A DNA stretch of 64,000 nucleotides from Stereum hirsutum FP-91666 SS1 (taxonomy: Eukaryota > Basidiomycota > Agaricomycetes > Russulales > Stereaceae). Both the position numbers and the translations under genes were made by a program. Below, piece by piece: positions 1 through 17,000 of this stretch (its first letter is position 1; each line of letters opens with the position of its first letter). The DNA lies in contig NW_006763131.1 in assembly GCF_000264905.1 (NCBI RefSeq), positions 1,165,253-1,229,252 on the forward strand. The letters are read 5' to 3'. Below the pieces are notes generated by a model. The model searched no databases. It was not told where the DNA came from and saw only the letters and a list, made by a program, of their open reading frames with translations.

Positions 1-1103
1 TCGAGGCAAGGAGTGGGGGTTAGGGGTGATAGATTGCATGTGGAGTGGAGGAGTTTCGGGGGCCGGGTGATTTATATCCACTCAGCAAAAGTCGGGGTTG
101 ACGTTCAAGATCCTCGAGGTACGAACGGAAGACAGCAAACTCCACTACTCGGAGCTACGGGAACAGGACCAATACCGACCACGGATAGAAAAGGTTGGGT
201 TTAGAGGCGGGGAAGCGTCGTGGTGATCCGGGGAGGCCTTATCGCGCTCGGCATCGAACGGAATACGAAACACACCGTTTGGACAACACGAACGAATGGA
301 CCAGGGTATTTGGGCTTAAGGGACTGTGTACCCATCCAGGACACATACAGATGATCCACCTCGAGCCTCGCCCGACCTCGTCCAGCTTCGAGCTCGTTAT
401 CCGCAACTTCCCTCTGCTCCTCAACGCCTGACGGTCCGACTCCATCCTCCGAGGTTCGAAAGACGAGAGAGTCGGAAGATACTTGGGTGTTCTGGGTGCG
501 AGTTGTGTGTGGTTCAGTGTTGGCGTATTTCTGCTGTGCCACAACTTGCGGATCAGGTATGGGTCCCTTTCGACTCTCGATTGGTTGGCCACGGACGGAG
601 AGACCGCATGTATGTAAAGTGGCCCAACAGGGAAGACAAACGAGCGAACCGATTCGGAGTACTTCGCTGCCAGTGGGCAAGTTAGATCACAGTCTTTCCG
701 CTCGGAGGGCACGGATGGGGACATTTGCCTGATGGATGTACTAGAGACAATGATGATCTGCGGAGTGTAGGACAATCTGTATGGTCACAATGTAACGCAT
801 AATCAAGTTCGTAAGTTTGTTCAAGGGTGCCACATCCACTGTACTCTACTATTTGGCCTTGTTTGTTCCGTGCCACTCGCCACAATCAAAGACCTTGCTG
901 TGGAAGGTAAAACGGGACCACCAAGACTTGCCTGGTTTTATTCTGTCTTTGTCCTCGAAGCTCCATACGGCTGTCTCCTTCGTTTTAGCATGCTTGCCTC
1001 CGATATGCAGAGGATACAAACCCTGCTAAGTAGTGGTTCAGACGAAGGCGAGCACATGCATCTTCAGGATATTCGGCCACTAATATTGAATCGCCTCTTC
1101 CAG
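1..1103. other. No gene resolved; upstream of the RHS-like gene
   Basis: Open frames exist here on both strands, but none shows a recognisable domain, consistent codon use or a convincing splice pattern. A 5' exon of the RHS/Crinkler-like gene that starts around 1104 could lie in this stretch. I could not place it. Confidence 0.4.
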
Positions 1104-3393
1104 ATGCTAATTGGACCTGGTCCGCCCAGAATCAGGCCCTCTGGACACCAAATGACACCCTCTACCAGGATCTGTACGATAAATGGCGTGGTTCCGAGAT
1201 GCCTGCCACCGCACTGTACAAATCCGTTAATACGAATGTACCCTATGCGTTGAACATCGGTGGGGCCACAACAAACGACGGAGACATCCTCGTCACAGCC
1301 TCGTTCGTTAAAATGCTCCAACGGATATTGCTTCTCCGGAGTGATGTTCTTAACCAGTGACTCGATGCTCAGGGGGTAGTGATCACCGGGCAGCCTGGCA
1401 TCGGTTGTATCTTCACTCTTGACTTCAACTCCGAGTCGTACTACCACCCACAAATTCACTAACACATGTATTTATGATTATTTCGTGTAGGCAAATCCAC
1501 ATTCCTCACATTCCTCCTCGCCCAACTCCTCTCATTCCACCAAGTCGTCCTCCTAGTCTCCTCCACATCCTCCCACCTCTTCTTCCAAGGCAAAGTCTAC
1601 GTCCGGCGGCCCTCCTCCTCCTCCTCCTCCTCCCAACATCAGCACATGCCCTATAGCGGCTTCCACTTCCTCCCAATTGCAACCCACACCCACCGTGCCC
1701 TCCATCTGAATCCCTACCCCATCTGGGCCCTAATCAACGCAAACGCACACGACTCCACCCCCGACTCCGCAATCGCCATCCCGACGAACTGCAACGTCTG
1801 GCCTGTCCAAGCCTGTCCACCCGATGGGCCTCTTCGGTATGGACGTTGGCGCAAACAGAGGAGGGGATGTTTATGGGGGATGTCGCTTTGGAGTGAGGAG
1901 GAAGTGTTGGCTGGGTGGGTTTGTCTTTCGTGTTTTCGCTCGGGTTTTCTCTGCGTTGTGACCATATTGCTGCTGATACGGCTTCATTGTCCATCGTCGA
2001 TGTACATAGGTTGAGCCTTCAACCTACATACGCACAATTTCGAAGCGACCTAGAGGAAGCTCTACATGGTCAGGACGACCCCGCACTCCGCACCGCCCAC
2101 ATGATCGACACGCTCAAACTCCTCCGCCCCGGCCTCGATTTCAAGTCCAAGTCCGGGTCCAAGTCCGAGTCCGAGTCAATCGACAAAGCGCTCCAAATCC
2201 TCCTGCACAACGCCATCCGCGAATTCGGTCCCATCCCCCGGGACGTCTACACCGCCGTCCTCTCCTCCTCCTCCCTCTCCTCCCTCTCCTCCCTCTCCTC
2301 CGCCCATCAATCGCACTCAAAAACACTAGAAACGCTCACCCTCGAACGCCTACACCGACTCGTCCTCACGTTTGCTCACGAATCTAAGCTCGAGTCTGGG
2401 GCAGAACACATCCTCGCGATCATTCCGAGAGAGGGCGAGGGGGTGCCTAAACTCGATGCGTGGGATATCAGGTTTAAATCTGGACGGATCGCGGGGAGGA
2501 TGTCGGACAAGGTGCTGGACAAGGTGCTGTCGGAGGAGGAGGAGGAGGACACTAGCATTAATATCGACGGTTCCCTCTGGGCCATGTTTCGTTCGTTCCG
2601 TAAAGTTAGGGCGGGGTGTACTATGGCGAGATGGGTATTCTCGATGATCGGGCATCGGACGCTTTGTGCTCCTTCCAGGAACTCTGGATTTGTGCCTATC
2701 CGCATGACGCCCGACTCGAACTCGAGCTCTAACCCCAACCCCAACCCTAACACTCCTCCGAATCTCTTCAGTACCCAGGGCTCTTGCGGACGTACCATCA
2801 ACATCCCCACCAGCGAAACACCACACGATCTCTATGATATTATCACACGTGAAGAAGGGCGGAAACCCGTACGGATCGACCTTAGCCTCGGAAATCGAAA
2901 TACCAATAATACAATAACGCTGGACGACACGAAATATTATATCCCAACCAACACAGTGGACGACGAGGACCCGGATTCCCTGTTCGACTCGTTCATGGTC
3001 CAGCGGGACGGGGATATGCGTACGATCTGGATTTCTGTCTTTCGATTCACGATACTTTCCTCCTCAGCGAGCGACGCCAGGCCGCAGTCAGCTTCAGCTA
3101 GGGGATACGAAGAGATACGTAGGATCGTGGGACGAGTTCGGAAGCTGGTCGAGGAGATGCCCACGGAAGCTGGAGGGGATGGGATGAGTAGGAAACGTAA
3201 GGCTTCCGAGTCGGTCGACGTCGAAATGAAGATCAAAGTCGTTTATTTCCTCGTCCACCCCGGGTCCGAGTCCACGATGGAGTCTCAGTCTCAGCCAGTG
3301 TCCTGGCAAATGCCCGATGGGTGGACCGACGACCGTACGGAGGGAGAGGTATTCTCTTTATGTTTACAGATTCCGGATCCAGTGGCGCCATGA
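1104..3393 (+). pseudogene. RHS/Crinkler-type P-loop NTPase, probably broken
   Basis: The best reading joins an exon from about 1104 to 1403, an intron 1404-1490, an exon 1491-1914, an intron 1915-2009 and a last exon 2010-3393. The first splice rebuilds a Walker A motif (GQPGIGKST) across the junction. Further on come a WPVQ-like segment, an acidic middle and a C-terminus ending in a WQMPDGW-type motif and DPVAP. This order matches the large family of RHS/Crinkler-like NTPases in Agaricomycetes, recognised from memory. An in-frame TGA at 1358-1360 lies about 11 codons before Walker A and cannot be removed by a sensible intron (the only nearby GT...AG would be 32 nt and shift the frame). No clear start codon or N-terminal exon was found. 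I therefore read it as a pseudogene or a locus with a sequence error. The 1404 donor (GTTGTA) is weak. Confidence 0.62.
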
Positions 3394-5096
3394 TTCACTG
3401 GCAAGTATGAGCCGTGCAGGGGACTCTTCAAAGACGATGGAGACCTGAAAACGGAAAGTCCGGCTTTCTTTCTTACATGCCGTCCCGGCGAAGATCGGAA
3501 GAAATGGACGAACAGCGGACTCTTGAGATCGAGAGGCGGGGGCGGGGCTCGATATCATGCGGGGAAGAGGGGTTCGGCAGCGAACGGAGGATTCAAGACA
3601 CCGTTCGGACGACGGTGTTGCGCTTTGAGTCGGTGCGGACTTTGACGTCGAACCTCGTTCGCCGGTCTCGTTCATTCTCGAGCTCGAGTTTACGCTCTGA
3701 ATACTCGGCCCGACTCGTGCGCTTACCCTTACATACAATGTTGGTACAGAGGGAGCCAGGAACGACGAACGGGGAATTTTAACGTTCATCGGGTGGGGTG
3801 GCAGCTGTTGATGGATGATGGGTGATGGGGATGGAGTGTACTGTACTGTACATAAACTGACTCGGACTCGGGCTCGGAGGGTCGGAAGTCGGGAGAGTCG
3901 GCAAATGATCGGGATGGTCCAGGATTGCATTTCTTTCTGACAACAGTCACCCTTTCTTTACTTTCAATTCAGAAGGATGGGGTTGGCGAACGATGAATGG
4001 GGATGGAGGTATGGAAGGCGAAGGAGTCGGAGCGTGACTGGGCAGGGTACATGGTCTGTTCGTTCGGAAGGGTGATGGGTGATCAGATGAGAGGGGGACA
4101 TATGACATCGTGTAGGTTGCGGGAGTTCGCCAGCTGACTCCCGGCGCTTCCCGCTTACTTGCCGGTCACAAGGTAAGCCTCATAACGCCGTCCTCTCCTC
4201 TCGCCACACTCTCTCCTCCCTCTTCTCATTCCACGCCCTCCGGGCCAGACCTGTTCCTTCAGATCGAACAACGCTGGCCGCCTAATCATAATGCATCTTT
4301 GGACCAGCTTTCTCGTCAAAGATCTCTGAAAAAAAAAGATACTGGCAACCCTTGCTGTGGCGAAAACGCCACAAAAGTTTAAAGCTCACAGCACGTTCAC
4401 CTCCCGTTCAAAGAAAGAACCAGCACGGCATGCCCGTGGCTTGAGACATTAGAATCCTCACATGTTTGGAAGAATGTAAGCTGTAATTAGTCCACATTTG
4501 TTGGTTCGAACTTGTCAGGCATATTTGAGCGCTGCACGACGCAGGGCCCAGGCATAGTAGTACTGACCGGAACGAGACGGAAGGACCGGGACGGACCGGG
4601 AACCGAGAGTGATGGAGGACGAGTGACCGTAACAAAAATCTCGAGCGACGACTCCCAGGAAAAAGACGCCACCGCCACCGAAGAGGCGTGACGTGACGCT
4701 GTGACATAGCTCGTCTCAAGACCTGTCCTAACGGAACAGGAACATCCAATTTCACACAAACAAACCTTGCGCCCACTCCTGACTTCCCTTACCCATCCAG
4801 AACCGTACTCATGAGAACGATTCCAACTCTAATTCATCAGGCGCTGGTGCGCTCTCTGAGCTCGGGCGGAGGATGGATGGGCTCTCCTCTTTCTTCTCTT
4901 CCCCATAGACGGCCGTCGACTAGAGAGTATACCAGACACGGTAGACAGCGTAGACAGCCATCGAAGTGTAGAGAATTAGTGACGACATCTAATACGAGTC
5001 GGTCGCTTCTCTTCCCCGCATCGTCGTGTGCGCTTACCGCCTTCCCCAGCCATTCCCCACACTGCTATACGCCCGTCCCGCTTAGGCAACTCTCCA
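3394..5096. other. Intergenic, upstream of the PSP1-domain gene
   Basis: About 1.7 kb with no supportable gene. An open frame at 3414-3782 has no recognisable features. The last kilobase has pyrimidine-rich tracts (4190-4260 and 4880-5090), as expected for a fungal promoter and 5' leader. Confidence 0.4.
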
Positions 5097-8000
5097 ATGC
5101 TTGCCTCGCACCAGCACAACCCAGCAGACGACGACGACCGCAAGAACAGATTCGTCCACCCAGACTCGTCCCACCCGTCCTCTCTGCGCGAGCGAGCCGC
5201 GTCCCAGCCGCCCAGGTCCACCGCCCCCTCGTCCTCGCCCTCGCTCCCCCACACCTCCACCGCCTACCTCTCCTCCGTCTCCCCTTCCCTCGCCCGTCCT
5301 CCCGCGTCCCCCTGGCGCTTCAACTCGGCTTCACATCTCAATCCGTCCACGCAGGCCATGCCCATCCGCTCCTCCTCCTTCTCCGCCACCGCGCCCTCCC
5401 TCCAGGCCCTCTCCTCCCTCCGCGAGTCACGTGGCTTCCCCTCCACCTTCGAGGACGACGAGTCGGAGTTCAACGAGGGCATGTCTGACCAGTACACGCC
5501 CGTCGACGACGAACGGTTCATCCTCCCGCCCCAGCAGCAACACCGCGGCCGCTCCTTCGCTGCCGATCTCACAAGGAGCAGGTCTCAGTCGCTCGCCACA
5601 GCCACGACCCGCCCCGCTCCGATCGGAAGCCCCTTCTCCTCCTCCGGCCTCCAGGGCTGGCTCGAAGGCCAACCCTCCTCGCTCTCCTCCCATCCCCTCT
5701 CCATCCCCACCAACGGCTTCCCAGGAGGAGGAGGAGGTCCAGGCGCGAGATACGGGGACATCAAACCGCCTGGCTCGAGCCGGTACGGTTCGCTCGGTGT
5801 TCAATCTCACGCGCGTTCGCCGCTGAATCATGATCTTTCTTCTTTCCCCTCTTCTTCCTTCCGTCGACAACCGTCCACTTCATCCACTTCTTCCTCATCT
5901 ACTTCTTATTCTCCTAGCGCCGCCCTCCAGGTCCCTAGTGCTCACAACCACAACCATGGCCACCACCTCAGTCCCGGCGCTGGTGGCTTTGCAGGCGGCA
6001 GTCCGCACCAAGTCGACATCTCCAACATGTCGCCCTTCATGCGCGATGTCGGCCAGATCCTGCTCGACGACGGTTCCGCGTTCAGAGAACAGCTCTGGTC
6101 GGGCATGAACCCGCCTAGGGACGAGAACGGCGGCGGTGGGAGCGGAACGACGTCTAGGCGGCATTCCGTCAGCGTCGTCCAGCCCCGAAGGGGAACGATC
6201 GTCGGATTCAATGCGCCGTCGAGCAATACGCAGCACGTGAACGGAGGCGATTTTAACGATTTCGCGGAGGATGAGTTTCAGGGCGGGGGCGGGGGTAGGG
6301 TCGGTGGGATCTTCCCCGGTGGGGGTGGGGGGTCGTTCGGGCGCGGAGGGTTACTCTTGACGGACGAGGATCTGGCGGATAATTTGAATGGATTGAATCT
6401 TGGCGGTGCTGGTGGAGAGGGCACCTCGTCGAGTTCGGGCCATATGGGCGGGCAGACGAGTCAGCCGTCGTCATTGCCTGCGTATGCGTCCAGGAGCCCG
6501 CCTAGCGCGGGCGGGTTGGGCTCGGCTTCGTATCAGGCTTTGCAGCTTCATATTCCGGGCTCGATCGGGAGGGGTGGGGGTGGGGCTGGTGTGATTGGGA
6601 CGCCGAGTGAGGGAGGGACGAGTCCTTCGTTGGGTGAATATTTGCCTCATGGACACGAGTCGTCGTACCTCAATCACCATCAGCAACAACAACAGCAGCA
6701 CCTCCAGCAGCAGCAGCAGCAACAACAACAACAGGGTAGCGGCCGTGGAGGCGTCATGCCGCGTTATATCCCCGGTATGGGCATCCAGATGGTCCCGAAC
6801 GACGGCCCCGTCTCTCCCACCACCTACGCCCGTCTCAGCTCCGGCGGCGGACGCGCCGGTCCCAACCTCGCCTACCACCACCAACAACAACAACAACAAC
6901 AACAACAGCATGTATCCCAAGGAAGCATGTTCTCCCAACCTCTGCAACGGCGTCCTTCGTCCGATTTTGCCCAGCAACAGCAACAACAACAGCATGCACA
7001 AGGGGCGGGACTGGGAGCGCAGGGCGTGCATGATCTGGGGAAGGGCGTGCCGTTGCATTCGGTGGCGAGTTGTCCGTTGTATATTGTTGAGTTTAAGGCG
7101 GGCCGGACGGATCTGTTTTATGCGATGGGGATGGATGGGGGGGTTGGTGATATTCGGTGAGTTCTTGGTTTCTTTTGCGGTTACGTTTGGTGCAGGCGTG
7201 TCCATCGTGTCGGGATCTTGTTTCCGTTTTGGGTTCTCCGTTCCTCATGGTGCTCATCCTAGTCCACATCCACTAACTCCCTCCCACTTGCTATCCTATC
7301 CCATCCAGCGTCGGCGACCTCGTCATAGTCGAAGCCGACCGCGGCAAAGATCTCGGAAAGGTCATCAACGATACCATCACGATCGAGGACGTGGAGGCTT
7401 ATCAGAGACAGATGGCGATGCGGTTTAATAGTGATGCGCAGAGTGGGATGATGAGTCCGACGGGCAATGGGGGTGGGCCGATGAGTCCGGGGGGGATGAA
7501 TGGGCAGGGAGGGATGAATGGAGGTGGGCAGGGTGGGATGAATGGAGGTGGGCAGGGTGGGATGAATGGAGGAGGGCAGGGAGGGATGAATGGAGGGGGA
7601 GGACAGGGTGCGCCGAAAAGTCTGAAGGAGATCAATCCGAAGCAGATTTATGGGAAGGCGAGTGGGCAGGATCGGACGTGAGTTTTCTTGTTCTCCCTTC
7701 ACTCTTCCTCTCCGCGCATGGAAGGCTGACTGGATGATGATGATGATGTGGGATATAGGATGATGGACCAGAAGATGCAGGATGAGTTGAAGGCGCTGCA
7801 GTTGTGTCAGCAGAAGGTGAGGCAGAAGAAGTTGCCGATGGAGGTTGTTGATGCGGAGTATCAGTGGTGCGTCTTTTTTCTTGCTCTTTACCACACCCAC
7901 ACCACCCTGTGCCTTTCCCTTTATTTTGATACCGCTACGGCTCCTTACTGAATGCGGTGTATGTCACACAGGGACCGACGAAAGCTGACGTTCTACTTCG

Positions 8001-8107
8001 TCGCCGAGAAACGGATCGATTTCAGAGAGCTCGTCAGGGAGCTTTTCAGGTTATACAAGACTCGGATCTGGATGGCGTCGTTGCAGGGGCCGTCGTACGA
8101 GCAATGA
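5097..8107 (+). CDS. PSP1: PSP1 C-terminal-domain protein
   Basis: Four exons (5097-7156, 7309-7677, 7759-7866, 7972-8107) give 890 aa. All introns are GT-AG, and the first carries a CTAAC branch site. The first ~660 residues are low complexity: Ser/Pro-rich, Gly-rich, with several poly-Gln runs coded by mixed CAG/CAA and a His/Gln patch. The last ~230 residues carry the PSP1 domain: a conserved CPLYIVEFKAGR segment, then VGDLVIVEADRGKDLG, a coiled ECQ-like helix, and a C-terminus with LTFYF and RVDF-like strands (here RIDF) and LFRLYKTRIWM. Exon 2 also holds a Met/Asn/Gly tandem repeat (about 7490-7600). Yeast Psp1 was found as a suppressor of DNA polymerase alpha mutations; its molecular role is unclear. 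The start at 5097 is the first ATG in frame; upstream in-frame starts are non-ATG. Confidence 0.88.
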
Positions 8108-12128
<4,021 letters not shown>

Positions 12129-12994
12129 TGCATCTACGAAATGTATGTCTGCCAAATTTGTTCTCGCGATGGTTATGGGCCAAAGGAGAAACTACGTGAT
12201 GAAGACCATGGTCAAGGCTGACTGTCAAGCACCGAAGACACAAATATCATCCGGAGGCATAAGGATGATTTGAAATCTTGACCGTTGACACTATCGGACG
12301 CTACGGCACAGCACTTATAACTGCAAAAGTCCTTTGTAGTCTCGTCGACTGGAAGTTGCAAGGGAGTGCAGAAGATAAATGAGGGGAACTCAAGTGATAT
12401 TATTATATGGAGCAGACAACAGGGGCCAGGGCCGTGGATCGGTGATGCTAGATGTAGGAAGGTGAACAAAACGCGGCGTTTGCCGTTTGAATGTTCTTTC
12501 CTACCACTGCAGGGCCACTTTCGCTACTAAACACGCACCAAACACGCACTATACTGGTTGCTCCAGACCAGTCATAGGAGCTCGAGCAATGAGGCGGAGC
12601 TGGCTCGCAGCTACCATATGCAGATTGTGTTGCAGGAAAGTCACCCCTCAACCACCCCCGGGCCTTGTTGGCAGCTGATTTGTCGACAAGATGGTATCTA
12701 GTAGGTTCCTAATACAGATAGCTGCAGCGTTATCCACACAAACGAAGCCAGGTTTGGACCATCGATAATGATGGCATAGTCTGTAAGCATATCTCTTCCA
12801 GTTTATAATGCGAGAGTTTCCCGGAACTGATCCAACGCACCCTCTGGCAGCCAAACGCCTCATACTTACCATCGTCTCTAACGCCCCATCGTCCGTCACT
12901 TTGCAAATCTTTTTACTCGTCACACGAGTACGAAATTTTCTTCAATACTAATTAATCATATCGTCACACGCATCTCCCTGCAGACAATCTCACC
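12129..12994. other. Intergenic
   Basis: About 870 bp without a supportable gene. It holds the 3' region of the GluRS gene and the promoter of the small gene at 12995. An AT-rich stretch near 12935-12960 lies just upstream of that start. Confidence 0.4.
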
Positions 12995-13501
12995 ATGCCT
13001 ACCGTGAAGCTTGGAATCGCTATGTACAACATGGACGACGGAATGGGTGGAACCTTCTTTCACTGGGCATTCATCATCCATGAAACCGACTTTCGTGCCT
13101 CCACCGTCGACACCTTCGACATCAGCAATCGCGCTGCGAATGGTGCAACTACAGGCTGGCATCGCCGCCACATGACTACCTGCCTCTTCAATCCTTCCAA
13201 CCGTGACTGCGTCGGGGTTATTGACCTTGGGCAGTTACCATATTCCACAACCGCAATGTGTTCATTCTTGAAGGACATATCGGCGGAGAAGAAGCAAGAC
13301 GACCCGTATTACACCGGCGGATCCTCATGGACGTGCGCTAGCTGGGTTATCCGGACCATGCACGACTTGGAAGAGGCTGGAGCTCTCGAGCTCTCGATCC
13401 CCATCCAAGAGGTATACCAGACCGTTCTTCATCGAGGAGAACAGTTGAAAGTAATGAGAAATCAGCTCGGTCTTGACGCGATTCCCATCATCAACCTGTG
13501 A
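12995..13501 (+). CDS. Small intronless protein, possible permuted NlpC/P60-LRAT-like fold
   Basis: A single exon of 168 aa starting at an ATG after an AT-rich leader, with a good Kozak-like context (ACCATGC). Codon use is clean. Two islands stand out: GGTFFHWAFIIHE near residue 18-30 and SSWTCASWVIRTMHDL near residue 109-124. A His early in a beta-strand followed by a Cys at the start of a helix is the layout of circularly permuted papain-like (LRAT/NlpC-P60) proteins. The similarity is by eye only. I recall related uncharacterised proteins with a C-x-x-W-(V/I) helix in other mushrooms, but cannot name the family. There is no signal peptide or membrane segment. Confidence 0.7.
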   Translation: MPTVKLGIAMYNMDDGMGGTFFHWAFIIHETDFRASTVDTFDISNRAANGATTGWHRRHMTTCLFNPSNRDCVGVIDLGQLPYSTTAMCSFLKDISAEKKQDDPYYTGGSSWTCASWVIRTMHDLEEAGALELSIPIQEVYQTVLHRGEQLKVMRNQLGLDAIPIINL

Positions 13502-14021
13502 CACAACTGTGTAGGCAATGCCTGTATCATCACTTGTCCTAGCTAAGGTCGAAGGCTAACAATCACGCTTATGGACTCTAGTCTTGTCATTATGCCCTGT
13601 GAATTAGTGGAGATACATGCATCGAATATCTGTTGTGGTAAGATGGGACGGAGCTTGAGTCAAGCCTGTGTATTGTGTCAGATTCCAAAAAGCCCGACCC
13701 GACTAGAGTATCGTGCCGTAGCAATCACAACAAGTACTCGTTTAGTTCGTCCTTGTGTCCGAATGAATGTTATATTGCAGAGCTCTTGCCCGTACGATTC
13801 AGTCGCATTGTCATGTCGACAATGACAGGGAAGGAATGCCAGGAAACAATCTGATATATCCATTGGAGACGCCGATCTGGTTATACAACAAAAACATTGG
13901 ACAAAAAAGGCAACGAGCGAATACAAAGCGATAGCGCAAGAACAACAATGAAATGATACATTCGTGAAGTACGTAAAAATGGCGGGAACCCAAACATCTA
14001 ACATCAGTCATATTTCATACC
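13502..14021. other. Intergenic, 3' side of UBR1
   Basis: About 520 bp between the small gene (plus) and the UBR1 stop (minus). No coding pattern; it presumably holds both 3' UTRs. Confidence 0.4.
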
Positions 14022-17000
14022 TCAGAGAGACTCCCATCCACCGCTGTCAACTGTTCCCTCTAGCTTGCGCGCGACGAGCGTCGGGATACCGTGACTAAGC
14101 CATGTCTTTCTAACTTCCTCCCAGCGGGCTGGATGTAAGAATTGACGTCGCCCTCGCCTAGATGCAATGTAGGTTTGGTCAGATCTGACTCAACACACGC
14201 CTGCTGTGTATAAGATAATGAACTCACCGCATCGACGTATCAACCTCTCCGTGGATGTCAAGGTAAGGCGACAAAGCGTATGTCCCACTGTTGGCATGCA
14301 GATATAGCAATGCGCAACGCTTGACGAGGAAAAACATTCCAATGGTTCCTCCACACCTGATTTACAGACATCAGTCACATCGATAAATGTGACGCCGAAA
14401 AGAAAGCTTACTCTCGCGTATGCATGTTGCATTCTCCCTTGTCGCCATGCTCCTTGTCCACACAGCAATGGCTCTGGAAGCACACGATCTGTCCGCAAAT
14501 GAGACAGATCGCTGCATCCAGAGGCGCAGTCTTACACCTCTGACAAGTCAACGCCTTATCCTGCTCCCCGAACAACGCATCCAGCACGATCGGTAGGCGT
14601 GCGATCCGATAAATGGTGGGATTCTCGAGAGCGATGCCACAGTTCAGTTGTGACGCAGCATGGGAATGGCCATAGTGTGAGCACCAGCCACCGAGAGCGG
14701 TCTGAAGAGTTTCCTGGTTTGGGAGGTCGGCAAGAGGTGGGATGCGGAGCATGGTGAGGAGCCGGGAATATTCGCATGGTTCATCGCCGTCGAACGAAGG
14801 GGTTGGAAAACCGGAGGGATGAACGGCTCGGCACAGAATGGCTGCACGTCGAAGGAAAGGAAGGGTGAACGAGTACATGAGCTTCTCAATCCTGGCCTCG
14901 CCATAGGTCGTAAACACGATGTCGGAAGCGTGTTCCACAACCGGAGAGTGGCGTACGACGGACGCAAAGAACATACGGACGTCTCCAAATAAGTTCTCAT
15001 ACGCACGCTGACCGACAGTCTGAACCGGCCATCCCCTCGTCTTGTTGAGAAGATAGACGAGACCAATCACTGTCCTGGCGAGGGTAGCGTAGTATGTCAA
15101 CGTAAGAACGTGTGGCAGCATCTCAGGAGCGATGGCCGCGGTCTCCACGATGATACTGAATGGATCGCGAAGCAGCAATGGATATGAAACGGGATTCAGC
15201 GTCGAAAGGCTCCATTCAGGGAGCAGGCGTTTGATGATCGCCTGACGGAGCGCTTCACGGCCACCATCCGCTCGCGACATGAATGGTGCAGCGGCCATCC
15301 TGCTCAAGCACGTTAGAAGTCCTCCGATCATCTTTGTCTGCGAGTCGGTCAGATTGTCAGCGACTGTGCTGCCCGGTGCTCCTACTCCTCGCTGAGCGAT
15401 TTCGATGCAAGCGATGGTGTAGCCGACCATGTCCTCAGGAAGATATAGGCCTGCTCCGCGCTCCCCTGCGTCCGGTTCAGGCCGGTCACGAAGGTGCCGA
15501 GTCTGCTGTGATATAGCCCTGGCAATGTTCACGACCGTGTCTACCATCTTATGCATGTCCCATTCTGCCCACCTGTCGGTTGCTCTAAAGAACGATACGT
15601 AGCCGGTGTCTTGAGCACCCCAGAACACTAGTTCGCCGGTGCCAGTTCGTACAAGTAACGAGTCAAGGAGTGGGTCCGATTTGGATTTGAGAATGCTGAT
15701 TCCTGCGGCTCGGATCCAGTCGGCGAAGGGCTGAGAATTGAGCTCAATGGTGGCAGGACGTGAGACAGGGAGGACGACGTTTCCCAGGGACTTGCAAAGT
15801 GGGCAGATGTATTCCTTGCGAGGGATGCTCTCCGGATGATTTCGTGTGGCTTGTGTGCGATGCCGCTGTCGGATGGATTGTGTATACGTATTGAAGCAGT
15901 CCAGGTGCATGAGGTGACTACATATCGAGGCATGTAGACCGAACCGGGGATTTTGAGCTGAACCGACGTCAAAGGTGATGGGAGATGTCTTGACATCGCC
16001 AATATCCTCTCTCGTGGGTGGGAAGGACCATGTGTGCATCGGCTGCGTGCGGTCCATGGAATACGAGGATGTCATAACGTCGTTCATAGAGTTGCCATTG
16101 TTCTCCGATTGTCGGCGAACGAGCTTGCTGGGTTGAATGAGGCCTAGAGCGCCGAACTGACTGGACGCAGTCAGCTCGTCTTGGCAGACGATGCAAGTGC
16201 CGAATGACTGGGTGGCCTCCTGATTTTCATCTTCTCCCTCGCCCTCGTCCTCATCCCCGAAGTTGATAGCAAAGCTGGCTTGTTGAGCCTTCATCTGCCG
16301 CATGATCGCCTCCTGGCGAGCTTTGGCGGCTCGCTTCTTTGCATCTTCCGGAGGGTTTGTCTCTGTAGGCTCATCGACTCTCCGCCGGGTTAAGACTTCA
16401 TCGGGGACACCCTTCGCCAGTTCGTCGAGGATCCACGAACAACGAGCCTTATATACGCGGAAGGATTCGTGATGTTCGAGGGCACAGATGATGTCGATGA
16501 GACCTTTGCCCTCCTCGAACGTCTTGAATGCCGCGAGCTGATCAAAGACGGCAGGGCGCTCTACGATGGCGAGCATTACAATATACAAGGCTTGGTCAAG
16601 GATGGCCTCGCCCGACGGAGGACATTGGCCGCTGGTTTTTGTGTGGAGCAAGACGTTGTAGATGGAGTAGAACATGATCTGCAAGAGGACATCGGTTTCG
16701 AACGCAGCGGCGAGAGCCGTGAAAGGACCGTCGGTGATGCCCAAAGGCTTGGGAACAATGACAGGGTCCGAAACCCCATTCTTCTTGTAATGGCTATGCA
16801 GGACTGTCTCCACCTCCTCCCGCTTGTTCCGAGTATAGTGGTAGAAGAATGGGTTGACCTCGTCGTAGCACTCGGCCTTGAGCTCGTACATGCCTGAATC
16901 CGCCATGGACTCCGGGGCCCGGAAGTTCGCCACTTCCTTCAAGACACGTTCGAAGCAAGTGTCGTCCACCAGACGTTCGGCAACGCGCTTGATGAGGTCC

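Noticed and set aside
201..775. Overlapping minus-strand frames of 159 and 178 codons
   Set aside because: They have no recognisable motif, no codon bias and no splice logic; they lie in sequence open in several frames.
1358..1360. Selenocysteine at the in-frame TGA
   Set aside because: Dikaryotic fungi lack selenocysteine machinery, and family members do not have Cys or Sec here.
5101..5870. Pro/Arg/Ser-rich frames on both strands inside the PSP1 gene
   Set aside because: They are shadow frames of the long, GC-rich PSP1 exon, which carries the conserved domain downstream.
6471..7428. Leu-rich minus-strand and Asn-rich plus-strand frames
   Set aside because: They are shadows of the poly-Gln codons (CAG/CAA) in other frames.
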